A DNA stretch of 64,000 nt from RYN-133 sp963754285 (GCA_963754285.1 CAVWFN010000005.1:1-64000), one strand, 5' to 3'. Counted from the first letter of the stretch, positions 1 to 9,774 are shown. Notes: a model not told the origin generated them from the letters alone. Program-made: numbers and translations.

Positions 1-37
1 GGAGGCGGTGGCGCAGGTTCGAATCCTGCCGGGGGCA
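1..37 (+). tRNA. tRNA 3' part, probably tRNA-Arg
   Basis: The window opens inside a tRNA gene. The T arm is clear at 13-29: stem GCAGG, loop TTCGAAT, stem CCTGC. It is followed by a seven-base acceptor strand CGGGGGC (30-36) and discriminator A37. CCA is not encoded. If the variable loop has four bases, base 1 is position 36 of the tRNA and base 2 is G37, which fits an NCG (arginine) anticodon. The acceptor would start GCCCCCG, as in some actinobacterial tRNA-Arg. Being a tRNA is secure; the isotype is an inference, because the anticodon loop lies outside the window. Confidence 0.85.
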
Positions 38-85
38 CACAGTGAAAGGCCCGAATTGTTGGGGCCCGGAGCCCCACGCAGACAT

Positions 86-1658
86 TCACTCTGATGGGGA
101 GCGGTCTCGATCGAAGGTGGCGGATGTCGTCCCGCGTTCGATGAGAAGTTGTTTGGCCACCTTGGCGGTGGGAGTTCGCGGCAGATCGTCGAGGACGTCG
201 ACGTAACGGGGAACCATGTACGGGGCCATGTGTTGGCCACAGTATTCGAGCAGCTCATCGATCCGGATCGTGTGACCCGGGCGCGGGACCAGCGCGACCA
301 TCACATCGTCCTCGGTGAGTTCGCTGGGCACCGGGAAGGCAGCCGCGTCGAGAACGTCGACGTGCGCCTTCAGAACCTCCTCGACCTCGAAGGCGGAGAT
401 GTTCTCCCCGCGCCGGCGGATCGAGTCGTTCTTGCGGCCGACAAAGTAGATGTGACCGTCGGGGTCCTGGCTGGCGAGGTCGCCGGTGTGCCACCACAGG
501 TTGCGTGCGGCGACGGCGGTCTCGTCGGGCATGTTGAGGTAACCGTCGGTGATCAGGTGCGGCTCGAGCGGGCGGACGACGATCTCTCCTACCTCTCCGG
601 CAGGTAGCTCGACATCGTCCTCATTGAAGATCCGCACGTCGTACTGAGGCACGGCACGTCCGCAGGAGCCGGGGCGACGCGGTTCGTCGAGCGGTTCATA
701 GATGGGAACTCCGACATCGGTGGACCCGTAGAGCTCGACCAGTCGCAGTCCGAATCGCTGTTCGAACTCGGCGGCATAGCCAGGAACCGGGACACCCCAT
801 GCGAGCCGGACGCTGTTGTCGGCGTCATCGGGTTCGGCCGGCTGTTTGTGAAGGATCGTGAGGGTAGCGCCCATGAAGTCGAACACGGTGGCACCGAAGG
901 TCCGCACTTCGTCCCAGAAGCGTGAGGCCGAGAACCGCGCTCCGATGGCTGCGGTCGCACCGAGCACGAGGGCGGGCATCACGGTCAGAATCGCTGCATC
1001 GAGGTGAAACAACGGGAACGGGCAATACAAGACGTCCCGTTCGCTCAGCCGAAAGTTCTCGATCAGCAGCTGCGCCTGGCGCACGGCGAACCGGTTCGAA
1101 AGCAGACAACCCTTCGATGGTCCGGTAGTCCCCGAAGTGAACATGATCAACGCGCCGTCTTGAGGCCGGACGACCTCCGGCAGTTCGCCGTCATGGCTCT
1201 GCTCGAGTCAGCTCCGACATGCTCGTTACGTCGAAGCGGCCGCGGGCGACGTCCCAGCTTCGGGTGTCGGTGAGAACGACGTGGCGCAGCGCGGCGAGCT
1301 GGTCGGCTATCGCGACGATCGACTCGAGCAGATCGGGGTCGGCAACCAGGACGGCCGCGCCGGTCTGGTTCAGCACCCGTGCCAATGCCGGTCCACGGAC
1401 CTGTGTGTTGACCGGCACGACTACCGCGCCGAGCCGGTTGGCCGCGAACCAGGCGAGCACGAACTCGAGGCGGTTCGGCATCAAGATCGCTACACGAGCG
1501 CCGGGCACGACTCCGAGTCCGACAAGGCCGAGCGCGACAGCGTTGACCTGGCTGTGCGTCTCGGCGAACGTGACGTCGCCGTTGTCGAAGCGGAGGAACG
1601 AACGTTGCGGGAACTCGCGTGCCGCACGCCGCAGGGTCGCATCGACTGTGAGCTGCAT
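86..1658 (-). pseudogene. AMP-forming acyl-CoA synthetase, frameshifted
   Basis: Two reading frames on the minus strand together make one acyl-CoA/CaiC-like ligase of about 510 residues, the normal family size. The 5' part (1658 down to 1191, 155 aa) is the N-terminal adenylation subdomain. The 3' part (about 1200 down to 86) carries the P-loop motif FTSGTTGPSKG, the YGSTD motif, the GD and RRRGENIS motifs and the C-terminal lysine region PRTPTAKVAK. The break is at 1191-1200: dropping one of the two G bases at 1195-1196 (plus strand) joins the frames as RAE-HDGELPEVV and runs straight into the P-loop. All catalytic motifs survive, so this is either a recent inactivating insertion or a base-call error. 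It lies 6 bp downstream of the hydratase, in the same direction. Confidence 0.85.
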
Positions 1659-1664
1659 CGAGGT

Positions 1665-2433
1665 TCAGCGGCTCCGTCGCGCTCGGAAGCTCGCAAGTCG
1701 TTGTTGGACGTCGTCGCTGGAGAAGCCGACCGTCACGGCGTGGGACTCGGCGGCGAGTGTGTCCTGCCACGATTCCGGATCGGCGTTGAGGAGGCCTTTG
1801 GTCAGCCGGAGGGCATCGGCCGAGTATTCGGTCGTCGCGAGAGCCATTTGCCAAGCGGCTTGCTCGAGATCAGCCGGTTCAACCACTCGCGTGACGAGTC
1901 CGATCTGCAGTGCAGTTCGGGCGTCAATCACTCGACCGAACAGGACGATGTCGCGGGCCCAGCCCTCACCGACGAGCCGCCGCAATAAAACCGACGCGCC
2001 GTTAGTGATCGTCAGCCCCCATTTCGGTTCGGGGCACATGATCATGGCGTTCGTCGCCGCGATACGTGCATCGCAGTTCACCGCGACTTCGATGCCGCCG
2101 CCGACAGCCGGACCGCCGATCGCGGCAACCACAGGCTTTGGACCGTCGCGAAGCGCGGTCGCCAGTCGCTGGAATTCGCCGATCTGTTCCGCGAACTCGT
2201 CGGTCGAGAGCCCGGTGGCCTCAGAGAGGTCCTCGCCGGTGCAGAACTCGTCCGGACCGCCGGTGACGACGATGGCCCGAACCTCGGAATCGTTGTTCAC
2301 GGCCTCGACCATGTCGGCGAACGCGGTCAGGGTCGCCCTGTCGAGGGCGTTGCGAACCCTCGGACGCTGAATGCGGATGATCGCGACATGCGACTTGACG
2401 GTGTAGCCGATCGGCGAACGAAAAGTGCGTCAT
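1665..2433 (-). pseudogene. Enoyl-CoA hydratase/isomerase, N-terminal frameshift
   Basis: This is a crotonase-family protein. It keeps both glutamates used by hydratases (GGGIE and CPEPKWG) and the oxyanion-hole region. The longest clean frame begins at an internal ATG (2312) and lacks the usual first strand. Upstream, the correct family N-terminus (YTVKSHVAIIRIQRPRVRNA) is present without a start codon, while the only good ATG (2433, MTHF) is one frame off. Removing one base from the AAAA run at 2421-2424 (plus strand) fuses them as MTHFRSPIGYTV and gives a normal protein of about 255 residues. With the ligase next door it would form a small fatty-acid or acyl-CoA catabolic operon, but both genes are broken by one base. 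Confidence 0.8.
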
Positions 2434-2658
2434 CGAGTCGCGGATTCGGTCGGATATCGACCAGATCGACGATTCGATCAAAACCTCGCGCGCGTCGGTC
2501 AGTAGGTCACAAAATTGGTCATTCCGGGCGAATAGGAAGTTGTTGCACAGGATCCTCAGCACCTTTGCAAATGTGCGTTGCACGGCGAGAATATCTGTCG
2601 CGGATGAAATTCATCTTTTGGGCAGCTTCATGAGAAGAGATTTCCGCCGGGGGGAAAA

Positions 2659-5610
2659 GTGTCTGGATGGCGGCGCCGCGCCCGTGTATTGACGATCGCG
2701 ATTGCGGGCACAGTCGTGCTCGCCGGGACCAACGTGGTCACCGCAGCGCCGGCGGGCGCGGTCGGGAGCGGCGTCAATTGGACGACAATTCCATCGCCGG
2801 TTCCATCCAAGGCGTACCCGAACATCACCGACGGCACGGTGTATGCGATCACGCAGGTCGGTAACACCATCGTCGTCGGCGGCACCTTCACCACGGTCAC
2901 CAGCGGCGGCAAGACGGCAACCCGGAGCAACCTGCTCGCCTTCGACGCGACGACCGGAGCGCTGTCGAGCACGTTCGCCCCTACCTTCGACAACACGATC
3001 CAGTCCCTGGCGCCCGGCCCGACCGCAGGAACGGTTTATGTCGGGGGCAATTTCAACACCGTGAACGGTGTCCGCTCCAAGGGCATCACGCTGCTGAACG
3101 TCAGCAACGGCAGCATCGTCGGTGGGTTCAAGCCGGCTGCTCTGAACGGGATCGTGTACGCGATATCGACTACGTCCTCGCGGCTGTACATCACCGGCTC
3201 GTTCACCACTGTCGGCGGTGCTACGCACGACGGAATCGCCAGTCTCGTGCCGTCGAGCGGCGCGCTGGATCCGTACGTCAACGTCCAGCTGACCGGCCAC
3301 CACAACTACAACGGTTCCGGTGCCGAAGGTGCAGTCGGCGGGCGGGCGATGGCGGTCAATCCCGCCGGAACGCGAGCGATCGTCGTCGGCAACTTCAAGG
3401 ACGCTGACGGCCTGCTGCGCGACCAGATCGTGCAGCTCGATCTGGACACGAGCCCGAACGCGGTGGTTGATCCGACGTGGTCGAGCAGCGTGTACACCGC
3501 TGCGTGCATCAGCAGCTCCTTCGACACCTACGTCACCGATGTGCAGTACTCGGCCGACGGTTCGTACTTCGCGGTGACGGCGACCGGTGGCGGCAACCCG
3601 GGCCAGCTCAACACCGACCACACGCGCAACCTGTGCGACAGCGTGTCCCGGTTCGAGTCGAGTGCGACCGGCAGTGATGTGCAGCCGACCTGGACCGACT
3701 TCACGGGACGCGACTCGCTGTGGTCGGTCGACGTGACCGGTGCCGCGATCTACGTCGGCGGCCACAATCGCTGGCTGAACAACTACTACGGCACCGACAA
3801 CGCGCAGCAGGGCGCGGTGCCGCGTCCCGCGATCGCCGCTCTGGACCCGACGAGTGGCGTCCCGCTCGACTGGAACCCCGGGCGCAACCCGCGCGGAGCC
3901 GGCACCTACGCGCTCTTCGCCGGATCGAACGGCCTCTACATCGGCGGTGACCAGACCTACGTCGGCAACCGCAAGTACAACACCGGCAAGATGGCCATGT
4001 TCCCCCTCGCCGGTGGACGAAGTCCGGCCTCGCAAACGATCGGCTCGTTGCCGTCCAACGTGTACCTCGACTCGCCAGGAGCCACCACCACCGATCAGGT
4101 GAAGTACATCCCGGTGAACGGTTCGTCGATGCCGGGATCAACCTTCGGCACGACTGGGACGCTGTCGACCTCGGGCATCGCATGGAGCAGCACACGCGGC
4201 GCGTTCACCGTAGGGAACAACATCTACTTCGCGCAGAACGGCAACCTGTACAGCGCGACGTTCAACGGCACGACGGTCGGCACTCCGGTGTTGCTCGACG
4301 CGTACGACGATGCGTACTGGTCGACCATCGAGACCGGGTCGGGCCAGACCTATCAGGGTGTCCACCCCACGTATCTGACGACCGAGTTGTCGTCGATCAC
4401 CGGGGCGTTCTACTACAACGGCCGCATCTATTACACGCTGGCCGGCAAGACCGCGCTGTACTCGCGGTGGTTCAGCCCGGACAGCGGCATCATCGGGTCG
4501 TTCGAGTTCGCGCAGAACAATGTGCTTCCGAACAACGTGACGGGCATGTTCATCTCCGGCTCGAAGCTCTATTACGCGAGCGGGTCGACCGGCGGCTTCC
4601 TGCACTCGCGCACGTTCACCGACGGGACGGTCGGAACGACCGACACGATCGCCGACGCGACGCACGACTGGCGCGCACGCAGCCTGTTCCTCTTCGGGTC
4701 GGCGGGTTCGTCGGACAACCCGCCGAAGGCCGTGATCAGCCAGGCGTCGTGCACCGGTCTCGAGTGCACGTTCGACGGGTCGGGATCGAGCGACCCCGAC
4801 GGCGACCAGCTGACCTATTCATGGAATTTCGGCGACAGCGGGACCGGCTCCGGCGTGACGACCGCGCACACGTATGCGACGTCCGGCACCTACACCGTCA
4901 CGCTCACCGTCAACGACGGCCGAGGTGGCACGAACACCGCATCGACGCGCGTGTCGCCCTCGGGAACGGTCGCAACGATCGCGTTCGACGGAAAGGGCAG
5001 CTTCAACTCGCCGACGACGAGTGTTCAGAATCCCAGCGTCACGGTTCCGGGTCACGCCGGCGACACCGTGCTCCTGTTCGTCGGCGTGGCCACCGCCGGG
5101 GTGACGAACACGACGCCGGCGGGCTGGACCAAGGTCACGCAGTTCACCAACTCGACGCTGCAGACGACGGTGTACAGCCACGTCGTCGCCGCGGGCGACC
5201 CGACGACGGTGACGGTGCACCTCGATTCCGCGGCACGCGTCGACCTGCAGGCGCTTGCATACTCGGGCGTGTCGAGCGCGAGCCCGCCGGTCGCCACGTC
5301 CGGCGATGTCAACACCAACACGCACACGACGCCGAGCGCGACAGGAGCCGACTCGGGTGCCTGGGCGATCTCGTACTGGTCGGACCGCACCTCGGCCGGG
5401 CAGGAAACGTGGGCCCTGCCTGCAGGCGTAACGACCCGCCAGATCGACGCGCCGGCAAAGGGCGGGGGCCGGGTCGATTCCGCCGTCGCCGACCAGCCGA
5501 CCTCCGCGACGAGCTATGGCAACAAGATTGCAACCGTCACGACGTCCGACGGCGTCAAGGCGGGTCGCGGATCAATGGTCACGGTGTTGCTCAATCCGGC
5601 GGCTGCCTGA
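2659..5610 (+). CDS. Secreted beta-propeller protein with PKD domain
   Basis: This 983-residue exported protein starts at a GTG just after GGGGAAAA, with a signal peptide (RRRAR, hydrophobic run, cleavage near APAGA). Residues about 40-450 contain repeats of the form VYAI...VYVGGxFxTVxG, as in Delta-60/DUF5122-like propellers. A PKD domain follows at about 685-775, with the typical DGSGSSDPDGD and HTYATSGTYTVTLTV segments. The last 200 residues form a beta-rich C-terminal domain I do not recognise. There is no sortase signal or membrane anchor, so it is probably released or surface-associated. PKD and propeller domains suggest protein or polysaccharide binding; no catalytic motif is visible. 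The upstream 225 bp (2434-2658) hold no other gene. Confidence 0.85.
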   Translation: MSGWRRRARVLTIAIAGTVVLAGTNVVTAAPAGAVGSGVNWTTIPSPVPSKAYPNITDGTVYAITQVGNTIVVGGTFTTVTSGGKTATRSNLLAFDATTGALSSTFAPTFDNTIQSLAPGPTAGTVYVGGNFNTVNGVRSKGITLLNVSNGSIVGGFKPAALNGIVYAISTTSSRLYITGSFTTVGGATHDGIASLVPSSGALDPYVNVQLTGHHNYNGSGAEGAVGGRAMAVNPAGTRAIVVGNFKDADGLLRDQIVQLDLDTSPNAVVDPTWSSSVYTAACISSSFDTYVTDVQYSADGSYFAVTATGGGNPGQLNTDHTRNLCDSVSRFESSATGSDVQPTWTDFTGRDSLWSVDVTGAAIYVGGHNRWLNNYYGTDNAQQGAVPRPAIAALDPTSGVPLDWNPGRNPRGAGTYALFAGSNGLYIGGDQTYVGNRKYNTGKMAMFPLAGGRSPASQTIGSLPSNVYLDSPGATTTDQVKYIPVNGSSMPGSTFGTTGTLSTSGIAWSSTRGAFTVGNNIYFAQNGNLYSATFNGTTVGTPVLLDAYDDAYWSTIETGSGQTYQGVHPTYLTTELSSITGAFYYNGRIYYTLAGKTALYSRWFSPDSGIIGSFEFAQNNVLPNNVTGMFISGSKLYYASGSTGGFLHSRTFTDGTVGTTDTIADATHDWRARSLFLFGSAGSSDNPPKAVISQASCTGLECTFDGSGSSDPDGDQLTYSWNFGDSGTGSGVTTAHTYATSGTYTVTLTVNDGRGGTNTASTRVSPSGTVATIAFDGKGSFNSPTTSVQNPSVTVPGHAGDTVLLFVGVATAGVTNTTPAGWTKVTQFTNSTLQTTVYSHVVAAGDPTTVTVHLDSAARVDLQALAYSGVSSASPPVATSGDVNTNTHTTPSATGADSGAWAISYWSDRTSAGQETWALPAGVTTRQIDAPAKGGGRVDSAVADQPTSATSYGNKIATVTTSDGVKAGRGSMVTVLLNPAAA

Positions 5611-5616
5611 CAGGCA

Positions 5617-5631
5617 CGCGCCGAGGGCGCG
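5617..5631. terminator. Small GC hairpin after the propeller gene
   Basis: CGCGCC and GGCGCG form a 6-bp stem with a 3-base loop, 7 bp after the stop codon. There is no T-run. It is a weak candidate terminator. Confidence 0.3.
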
Positions 5632-5743
5632 GGTTGGGTACTGGAACAGGACGTATTGCCGGTCGTATCAGCAACGCTCGTGGGAGCATCGCCGGATGAA
5701 TGCCCGGCGCGCTGGCCGATCCTGCCGCGCTTCCTACTGATCG

Positions 5744-6907
5744 ATGACGTTCGGGACGCTTGCGGTCATCGGTCTCGCCGGGTGTGCGGGACCGCTGCTC
5801 GCGCTGCCGTCGCGGTGGCATCTCCCGGTGGTTCTGGGCGAGCTGCTGGTGGGTCTGCTGCTCGGCCCGACCGCGCTGGGCACCCTTCACGCCGCGGATC
5901 CCGACTTCGCCTTCCTGGCCCAGCTCGGTTTCGCGCTGATCATGTTCGTCGCCGGCTCCCACGTCCCGGTCCGGGACGCCACACTGCGTGCAGACCTCGC
6001 CATCGGTGTGCTGCGCGCCGTTCTGGTGGGCGTGGTGGCGGTCGTCCTCGGCGGCGCGATCTCCCACCTGTTCGGGACGGGCCACGCGGCGTTGTACGCC
6101 GTACTCATCGCGTCCTCGTCGGCAGCGCTCGTCCTGCCGATCAGGGACTCGCTGCAGCTTGCCGGGCCTCAGGTGCTCAGAGTGCTCGCCCAGGTCGCCG
6201 TCGCCGACACGGCGTGCATCGTCGCGCTGCCACTGGCGGTCGATCCGGCACACGCCGGCCGGGCTGCCCTGGGCGCGCTGGCAGTGCTGGCGTGCGCCGG
6301 AGTCGTGTTCGTGGTGCTGCGCGAACTCGAGCGACGCAAGCTACGCAAACGCCTGCACAAGATCTCCGAGGCGCGCAAGTTCGCTCTGGAACTCAGGATC
6401 AACCTTGTGATCCTGTTCGCGCTCGCGGCGCTCGCCGTGAGCACGCACGTGTCGATCATGCTGGCTGGGTTCTCGTTCGGCCTGGCGGTGTCGGGAGTCG
6501 GCGAGCCACGCAGGGTGGCGCGACAACTGTTCGCCATCACGGACGGGTTCCTCGGACCACTGTTCTTCATCTGGCTGGGGTCGTCGATCAACTTGCACGA
6601 CCTCGGCTCGCACCCCTCGATGATCGGCCTCGGCGCTCTACTCGGCGTCGCGGCGGTCATCGCGCACGTCGCTCTGGGCTTCATCCGAGAGCCACTGTCG
6701 CTGGCGACCCTCGCCGCGGCCCAGCTCGGCGTACCGGTCGCGGCGGCCACCATCGGCAGCCAGTTGCACATCCTGCGTCCCGGGGAATCCGCTGCGCTGT
6801 TGCTCGGAGCACTGGTCACGATCGGTTTCGCGACCACCGGTGCCGCCGTGGCCGCCCGGCGGTTCGTCTCAACGCCTGCTCAGGGCGCTACCGACAATTC
6901 CGTGTGA
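5744..6907 (+). CDS. CPA2-type (Kef-like) cation/proton antiporter
   Basis: This 387-residue integral membrane protein has about 11-12 hydrophobic segments, starting at the N-terminus (LAVIGLAGCAGPLLALPSRW). The arrangement follows the Na+/H+ exchanger (CPA2) fold: an early VLGELLVGLLLGPTALG segment, a FLAQLGFALIMFVAG segment, an SSSAALVLPI segment and a polar loop (ERRKLRKRLHKISEARK) in the middle. There is no RCK/TrkA-N domain at the C-terminus, so it is a bare membrane core. It probably exchanges K+ or Na+ for protons across the cytoplasmic membrane. Ion specificity cannot be read from the sequence. It stands alone and has no clear Shine-Dalgarno before ATG 5744. Confidence 0.85.
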   Translation: MTFGTLAVIGLAGCAGPLLALPSRWHLPVVLGELLVGLLLGPTALGTLHAADPDFAFLAQLGFALIMFVAGSHVPVRDATLRADLAIGVLRAVLVGVVAVVLGGAISHLFGTGHAALYAVLIASSSAALVLPIRDSLQLAGPQVLRVLAQVAVADTACIVALPLAVDPAHAGRAALGALAVLACAGVVFVVLRELERRKLRKRLHKISEARKFALELRINLVILFALAALAVSTHVSIMLAGFSFGLAVSGVGEPRRVARQLFAITDGFLGPLFFIWLGSSINLHDLGSHPSMIGLGALLGVAAVIAHVALGFIREPLSLATLAAAQLGVPVAAATIGSQLHILRPGESAALLLGALVTIGFATTGAAVAARRFVSTPAQGATDNSV

Positions 6908-6989
6908 CGATCCGGAAACGGACGCAACCCCGCCGCCGTGCCTCGCGTCTGGCAAGTGAGGGACACTGGAGATGAGCACGGAGGGGTCG

Positions 6990-8348
6990 ATGCAGGATTT
7001 AGCCACCACCAGCCGCGGTCAGGCGTCGCGGCGGGCATGGGCGGCACTGGCCGGATTGTCAGTTGTGGCGCTGATGGCGCTCACTGCCTGCACCGGCAGC
7101 GGAGCCGATCAGGCTGCCGGGCAATCGCCGGGCGCGCACACGTCAGGTCCCGGCAGCCCCACGGTATCCAGCGCCGCCCCGACCAGTAGCGCGCCACCAC
7201 CGCCGGCGCACATCACCCTGGCGGTGGCCAGGGTGACTCGCCTCGACCCGGCCAAGCCGGTGTCGATCACCATCTCCCACGGCAAACTGACCAAGGTCAC
7301 CATGACCAATCCGACCGGCAAGAAGGTCACCGGCGCCTTCTCCGCGAACGGCTCGTCTTGGCACAACACCGAGGTCCTCGGCTACGACAAGACCTATCGG
7401 ATCGTCGCCCACGGCGAGAACGCCGCCGGGACGCCGGTCACCAAGACCTCGAAGGTCACAACCCTCAGCCCGGCCTACCAGGCAACCCCGTCGATCAACA
7501 CGCTCGACGACTACTACACGATCCAACCCGGCGCGACCTACGGCGTCGCGATGGTGCCGGACATCAACTTCGGCGCCGAGGTGACGAACAAGCTCGCAGT
7601 CGAGAAGGCGATCAAGGTCATCACGTCGCCGCACGTGGCCGGCGCGTTCTACTGGACGACTGCGTCAAGCGGCGCGAGCGAGGTCCACTGGCGGCCCCGG
7701 AAGTACTGGACACCGGGCACCAGGGTGACGATCAAGGCCAACGTGTACGGCGTGAGGCTCGCTCCCGGCCTCTACGGCGGCAGCGACGTGCGCACCTCGT
7801 TCAAGATCGGGCCGGACGACCTGACCGTCGCCGACGACACCGCCACCGATCAGAGCAACCCCAAGACCGCCGACCACGTGTACGTGTACCGCAACGGCAA
7901 GCTCGAACGGACGATGCTCACGTCGATGGGCAAACACGGTGGCACAGAGTCCGGCGGCAGCTGGATCAACTTCTACACGCTCAACGGTGACTACACCGTG
8001 CTCGACCACGAGAACCCCGCGCACATGTCCTCGGCCAGCTACGGATTGTCGGTCGCCGATGGTGGCTACAACACGATCCTCGTCCCGTACTCGACCAAGA
8101 TCAGCAACGACGGCATCTATCTGCACGAATACAACTCCACCCAGTGGGACCAGGAGAACGGCAACGACGTCTCCGAAGGGTGCCTGAACCTCGTGACCGA
8201 CGACGCCGTCTGGTACTACAACTTCACCCGCGTCGGCGACCCGGTCATCGTCCACGGCGCGAAGGGTGCGCCGACGATCCAAGTCGGGCAGGGCGGCGAC
8301 TGGAGCGTGCCGTGGGCCACCTGGGTCAAGGGGAACCTCAACACCTGA
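6990..8348 (+). CDS. L,D-transpeptidase (YkuD) lipoprotein with SEGC active site
   Basis: This is a lipoprotein: the hydrophobic signal ends in LTAC (Cys34) and is followed by a Ser/Pro/Ala-rich linker. Two Ig-like domains (about 60-250) precede a C-terminal YkuD domain, as in mycobacterial LdtMt2-type enzymes that form 3-3 crosslinks in peptidoglycan. The active-site region runs from LHEYN (His379) to VSEGCLNL (Cys398). In the family this is normally SHGC; here the histidine is Glu396 and the serine after the first His is also Glu. The nucleophile Cys398 and His379 remain. I chose ATG 6990 because GGAGGGG precedes it by 5 bases; ATG 6972 would add six residues. Confidence 0.9.
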   Translation: MQDLATTSRGQASRRAWAALAGLSVVALMALTACTGSGADQAAGQSPGAHTSGPGSPTVSSAAPTSSAPPPPAHITLAVARVTRLDPAKPVSITISHGKLTKVTMTNPTGKKVTGAFSANGSSWHNTEVLGYDKTYRIVAHGENAAGTPVTKTSKVTTLSPAYQATPSINTLDDYYTIQPGATYGVAMVPDINFGAEVTNKLAVEKAIKVITSPHVAGAFYWTTASSGASEVHWRPRKYWTPGTRVTIKANVYGVRLAPGLYGGSDVRTSFKIGPDDLTVADDTATDQSNPKTADHVYVYRNGKLERTMLTSMGKHGGTESGGSWINFYTLNGDYTVLDHENPAHMSSASYGLSVADGGYNTILVPYSTKISNDGIYLHEYNSTQWDQENGNDVSEGCLNLVTDDAVWYYNFTRVGDPVIVHGAKGAPTIQVGQGGDWSVPWATWVKGNLNT

Positions 8349-8374
8349 TTTCCGGCGCAACACGAGGAGTTCCG

Positions 8375-8761
8375 ATGGCTGGACAGGCCGCCCAGGAGAT
8401 CGACGCGATCATCGCGAACTCGACCGACTGGCGCGGTGAGACGCTGTCGCGCCTGCGCGACATGGTGCTGGCCGCCGGCCCGGACATCGTCGAGGAAGTG
8501 AAGTGGAAGAAGCCCTCGAGGCCGGAGGGTGTGGCGGTCTGGGAATTCGACGGCATCGTCTGCATCGGCGAAATGCTCAAGAGCGCCGTGCGGCTGACGT
8601 TCCCGAAGGGCGCTCAGCTCAAGGACGCGAAGAACACGTTCAACGCGCGCCTCGACAGTGGCAGCGTCCGAGCGATCGATGTGCACGAGGGCGACAAGGT
8701 GCCGGTGGCGGCTGTGAAAGCGCTCGTCCGCGAAGCCGCGGGACTCAATTCGCGGAAGTGA
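8375..8761 (+). CDS. DUF1801 family protein
   Basis: A 128-residue cytoplasmic protein of the DUF1801 fold. The features are the N-terminal helix (EIDAIIANSTDWRGETL), the EEVKWKKPS segment, the strand WEFDGIVCIGEML and the SAVRLTFPKGAQLKDA strand. No catalytic role is established for the family. The start is the ATG 5 bases after GAGGAG. It lies 26 bp after the L,D-transpeptidase stop on the same strand and may be co-transcribed, but a functional link is not evident. Confidence 0.85.
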   Translation: MAGQAAQEIDAIIANSTDWRGETLSRLRDMVLAAGPDIVEEVKWKKPSRPEGVAVWEFDGIVCIGEMLKSAVRLTFPKGAQLKDAKNTFNARLDSGSVRAIDVHEGDKVPVAAVKALVREAAGLNSRK

Positions 8762-8833
8762 GCAACGGGCAGCCGAACTGCGACAGTGACGGGCCGATAG
8801 CGCGCTGTGCCGGCGGCGGCTTGCGCATCCGCC

Positions 8834-9721
8834 TCACTCCTCGGGAATCTCGCGCTCGAAGCGCGACGGCATCGGGACGTCGGGATCAGGACCGCTGCGC
8901 CGACCCGTGTCAAGAGAATCGATGCGCACCAGCTCGTCCGTGCTGAGCTCGAAGTCGAACACCGCGAAGTTCTCCGCAATCCGAGCGGGATTGATCGATT
9001 TCGGGATTGCCGAGCGGCCCTGCTGCAGGTGCCAGCGGAGCATGACCTGCGCAGGCGTCTTGCCGTGGTCGCCGGCGATGGCCGCGATGGTCGCGTCCTC
9101 GAGGACGTTCTTGCGGTCCTCACCCCAGCCTGGATAGAACGTGATTCCGCCGATCGGTGACCATGCCTGGGTGACGATGCCGTGCTCGGTGTCGACCTTC
9201 TGCAACTCCGGCTGGGCGAAATAGGGGTGCAGTTCGACCTGATTGACCGTCGGGACGATCTCGGTCTGGGCGAACAGGTCGTCCAGGTGCTTCGGCGTGA
9301 AGTTGCTGACGCCGATCGCACGCACCTTTCCGTCGGCGAGCAATGTCTCGAGCGCCTTGTAGGCAGCGATCGTGTTGTCGAACTGGTCCGGGATCGGTTG
9401 GTGCAGGATCAGCAGGTCGAGGGTGTCGACACCGAGCTTGCGGGTCGCCTTCTCGAACGCGTGCAGCGTCTGGTCGTAGCCGTAGTCGGTCACCCACACC
9501 TTCGTTTCGAGGAAGACGTCATTGCGGTCGACCCCGGAACGCTGCAGGCCCTCCCCCACCTGCCGCTCGTTGCCGTAGGCAGCGGCCGTGTCGATGTGCC
9601 GATAGCCGGTCCGCAATGCGGATTCGACCGCGGCCGCGGTCTCCTCCGGCGGAGACTGAAAGACGCCGAGGCCGAGTGCAGGCATCGTGACGCCGTTGTT
9701 CAGAGTCAGTTCGTTGTTCAT
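8834..9721 (-). CDS. Aldo/keto reductase
   Basis: A 295-residue NADPH-dependent oxidoreductase with the complete aldo/keto reductase tetrad: Asp44 (HIDTAAAYGNE), Tyr49, Lys74 (ETKVW) and His107 (ILHQPIP). The closest type is the AKR5 (2,5-diketo-D-gluconate reductase-like) group, judging by the length and the IGVSNFTPKHL and PKSINPARIAENF (cofactor) motifs. It would reduce small aldehydes or ketones in the cytoplasm; the real substrate cannot be inferred. It is monocistronic and divergent from the secreted propeller gene at 9902. A dyad lies just upstream at 9756-9774. Confidence 0.92.
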   Translation of the reverse strand: MNNELTLNNGVTMPALGLGVFQSPPEETAAAVESALRTGYRHIDTAAAYGNERQVGEGLQRSGVDRNDVFLETKVWVTDYGYDQTLHAFEKATRKLGVDTLDLLILHQPIPDQFDNTIAAYKALETLLADGKVRAIGVSNFTPKHLDDLFAQTEIVPTVNQVELHPYFAQPELQKVDTEHGIVTQAWSPIGGITFYPGWGEDRKNVLEDATIAAIAGDHGKTPAQVMLRWHLQQGRSAIPKSINPARIAENFAVFDFELSTDELVRIDSLDTGRRSGPDPDVPMPSRFEREIPEE

Positions 9722-9755
9722 GGCTTCGACGATAGGTGCGTCCGCAGTCCGGCGC

Positions 9756-9774
9756 GGGGTACAGGCGTTACCCC
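9756..9774. promoter_or_regulatory. Dyad GGGGTA-N7-TACCCC between divergent genes
   Basis: A perfect 6-bp inverted repeat with a 7-base spacer, 35 bp upstream of the aldo/keto reductase start. It fits an operator for an unknown repressor or MerR-like activator. No regulator gene is adjacent. A second GC-rich hairpin (GGCCCG and CGGGCC) lies at 9808-9833. Confidence 0.4.

Noticed and set aside
86..2433. Programmed ribosomal frameshifting in the ligase and hydratase
   Set aside because: No slippery heptamer or downstream structure is evident, and two unrelated genes are affected; simple indels explain it better.
2611..4035. Long open frame on the minus strand opposite the propeller gene
   Set aside because: It lies inside a gene with a clear signal peptide and PKD domain, has low-complexity Arg/Val/Gly composition and no recognisable domain. 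It is a GC-rich shadow frame.
8762..8833. Gene or RNA between DUF1801 and the aldo/keto reductase
   Set aside because: Only 72 bp, with no start and ribosome-binding-site combination and no convincing stem.
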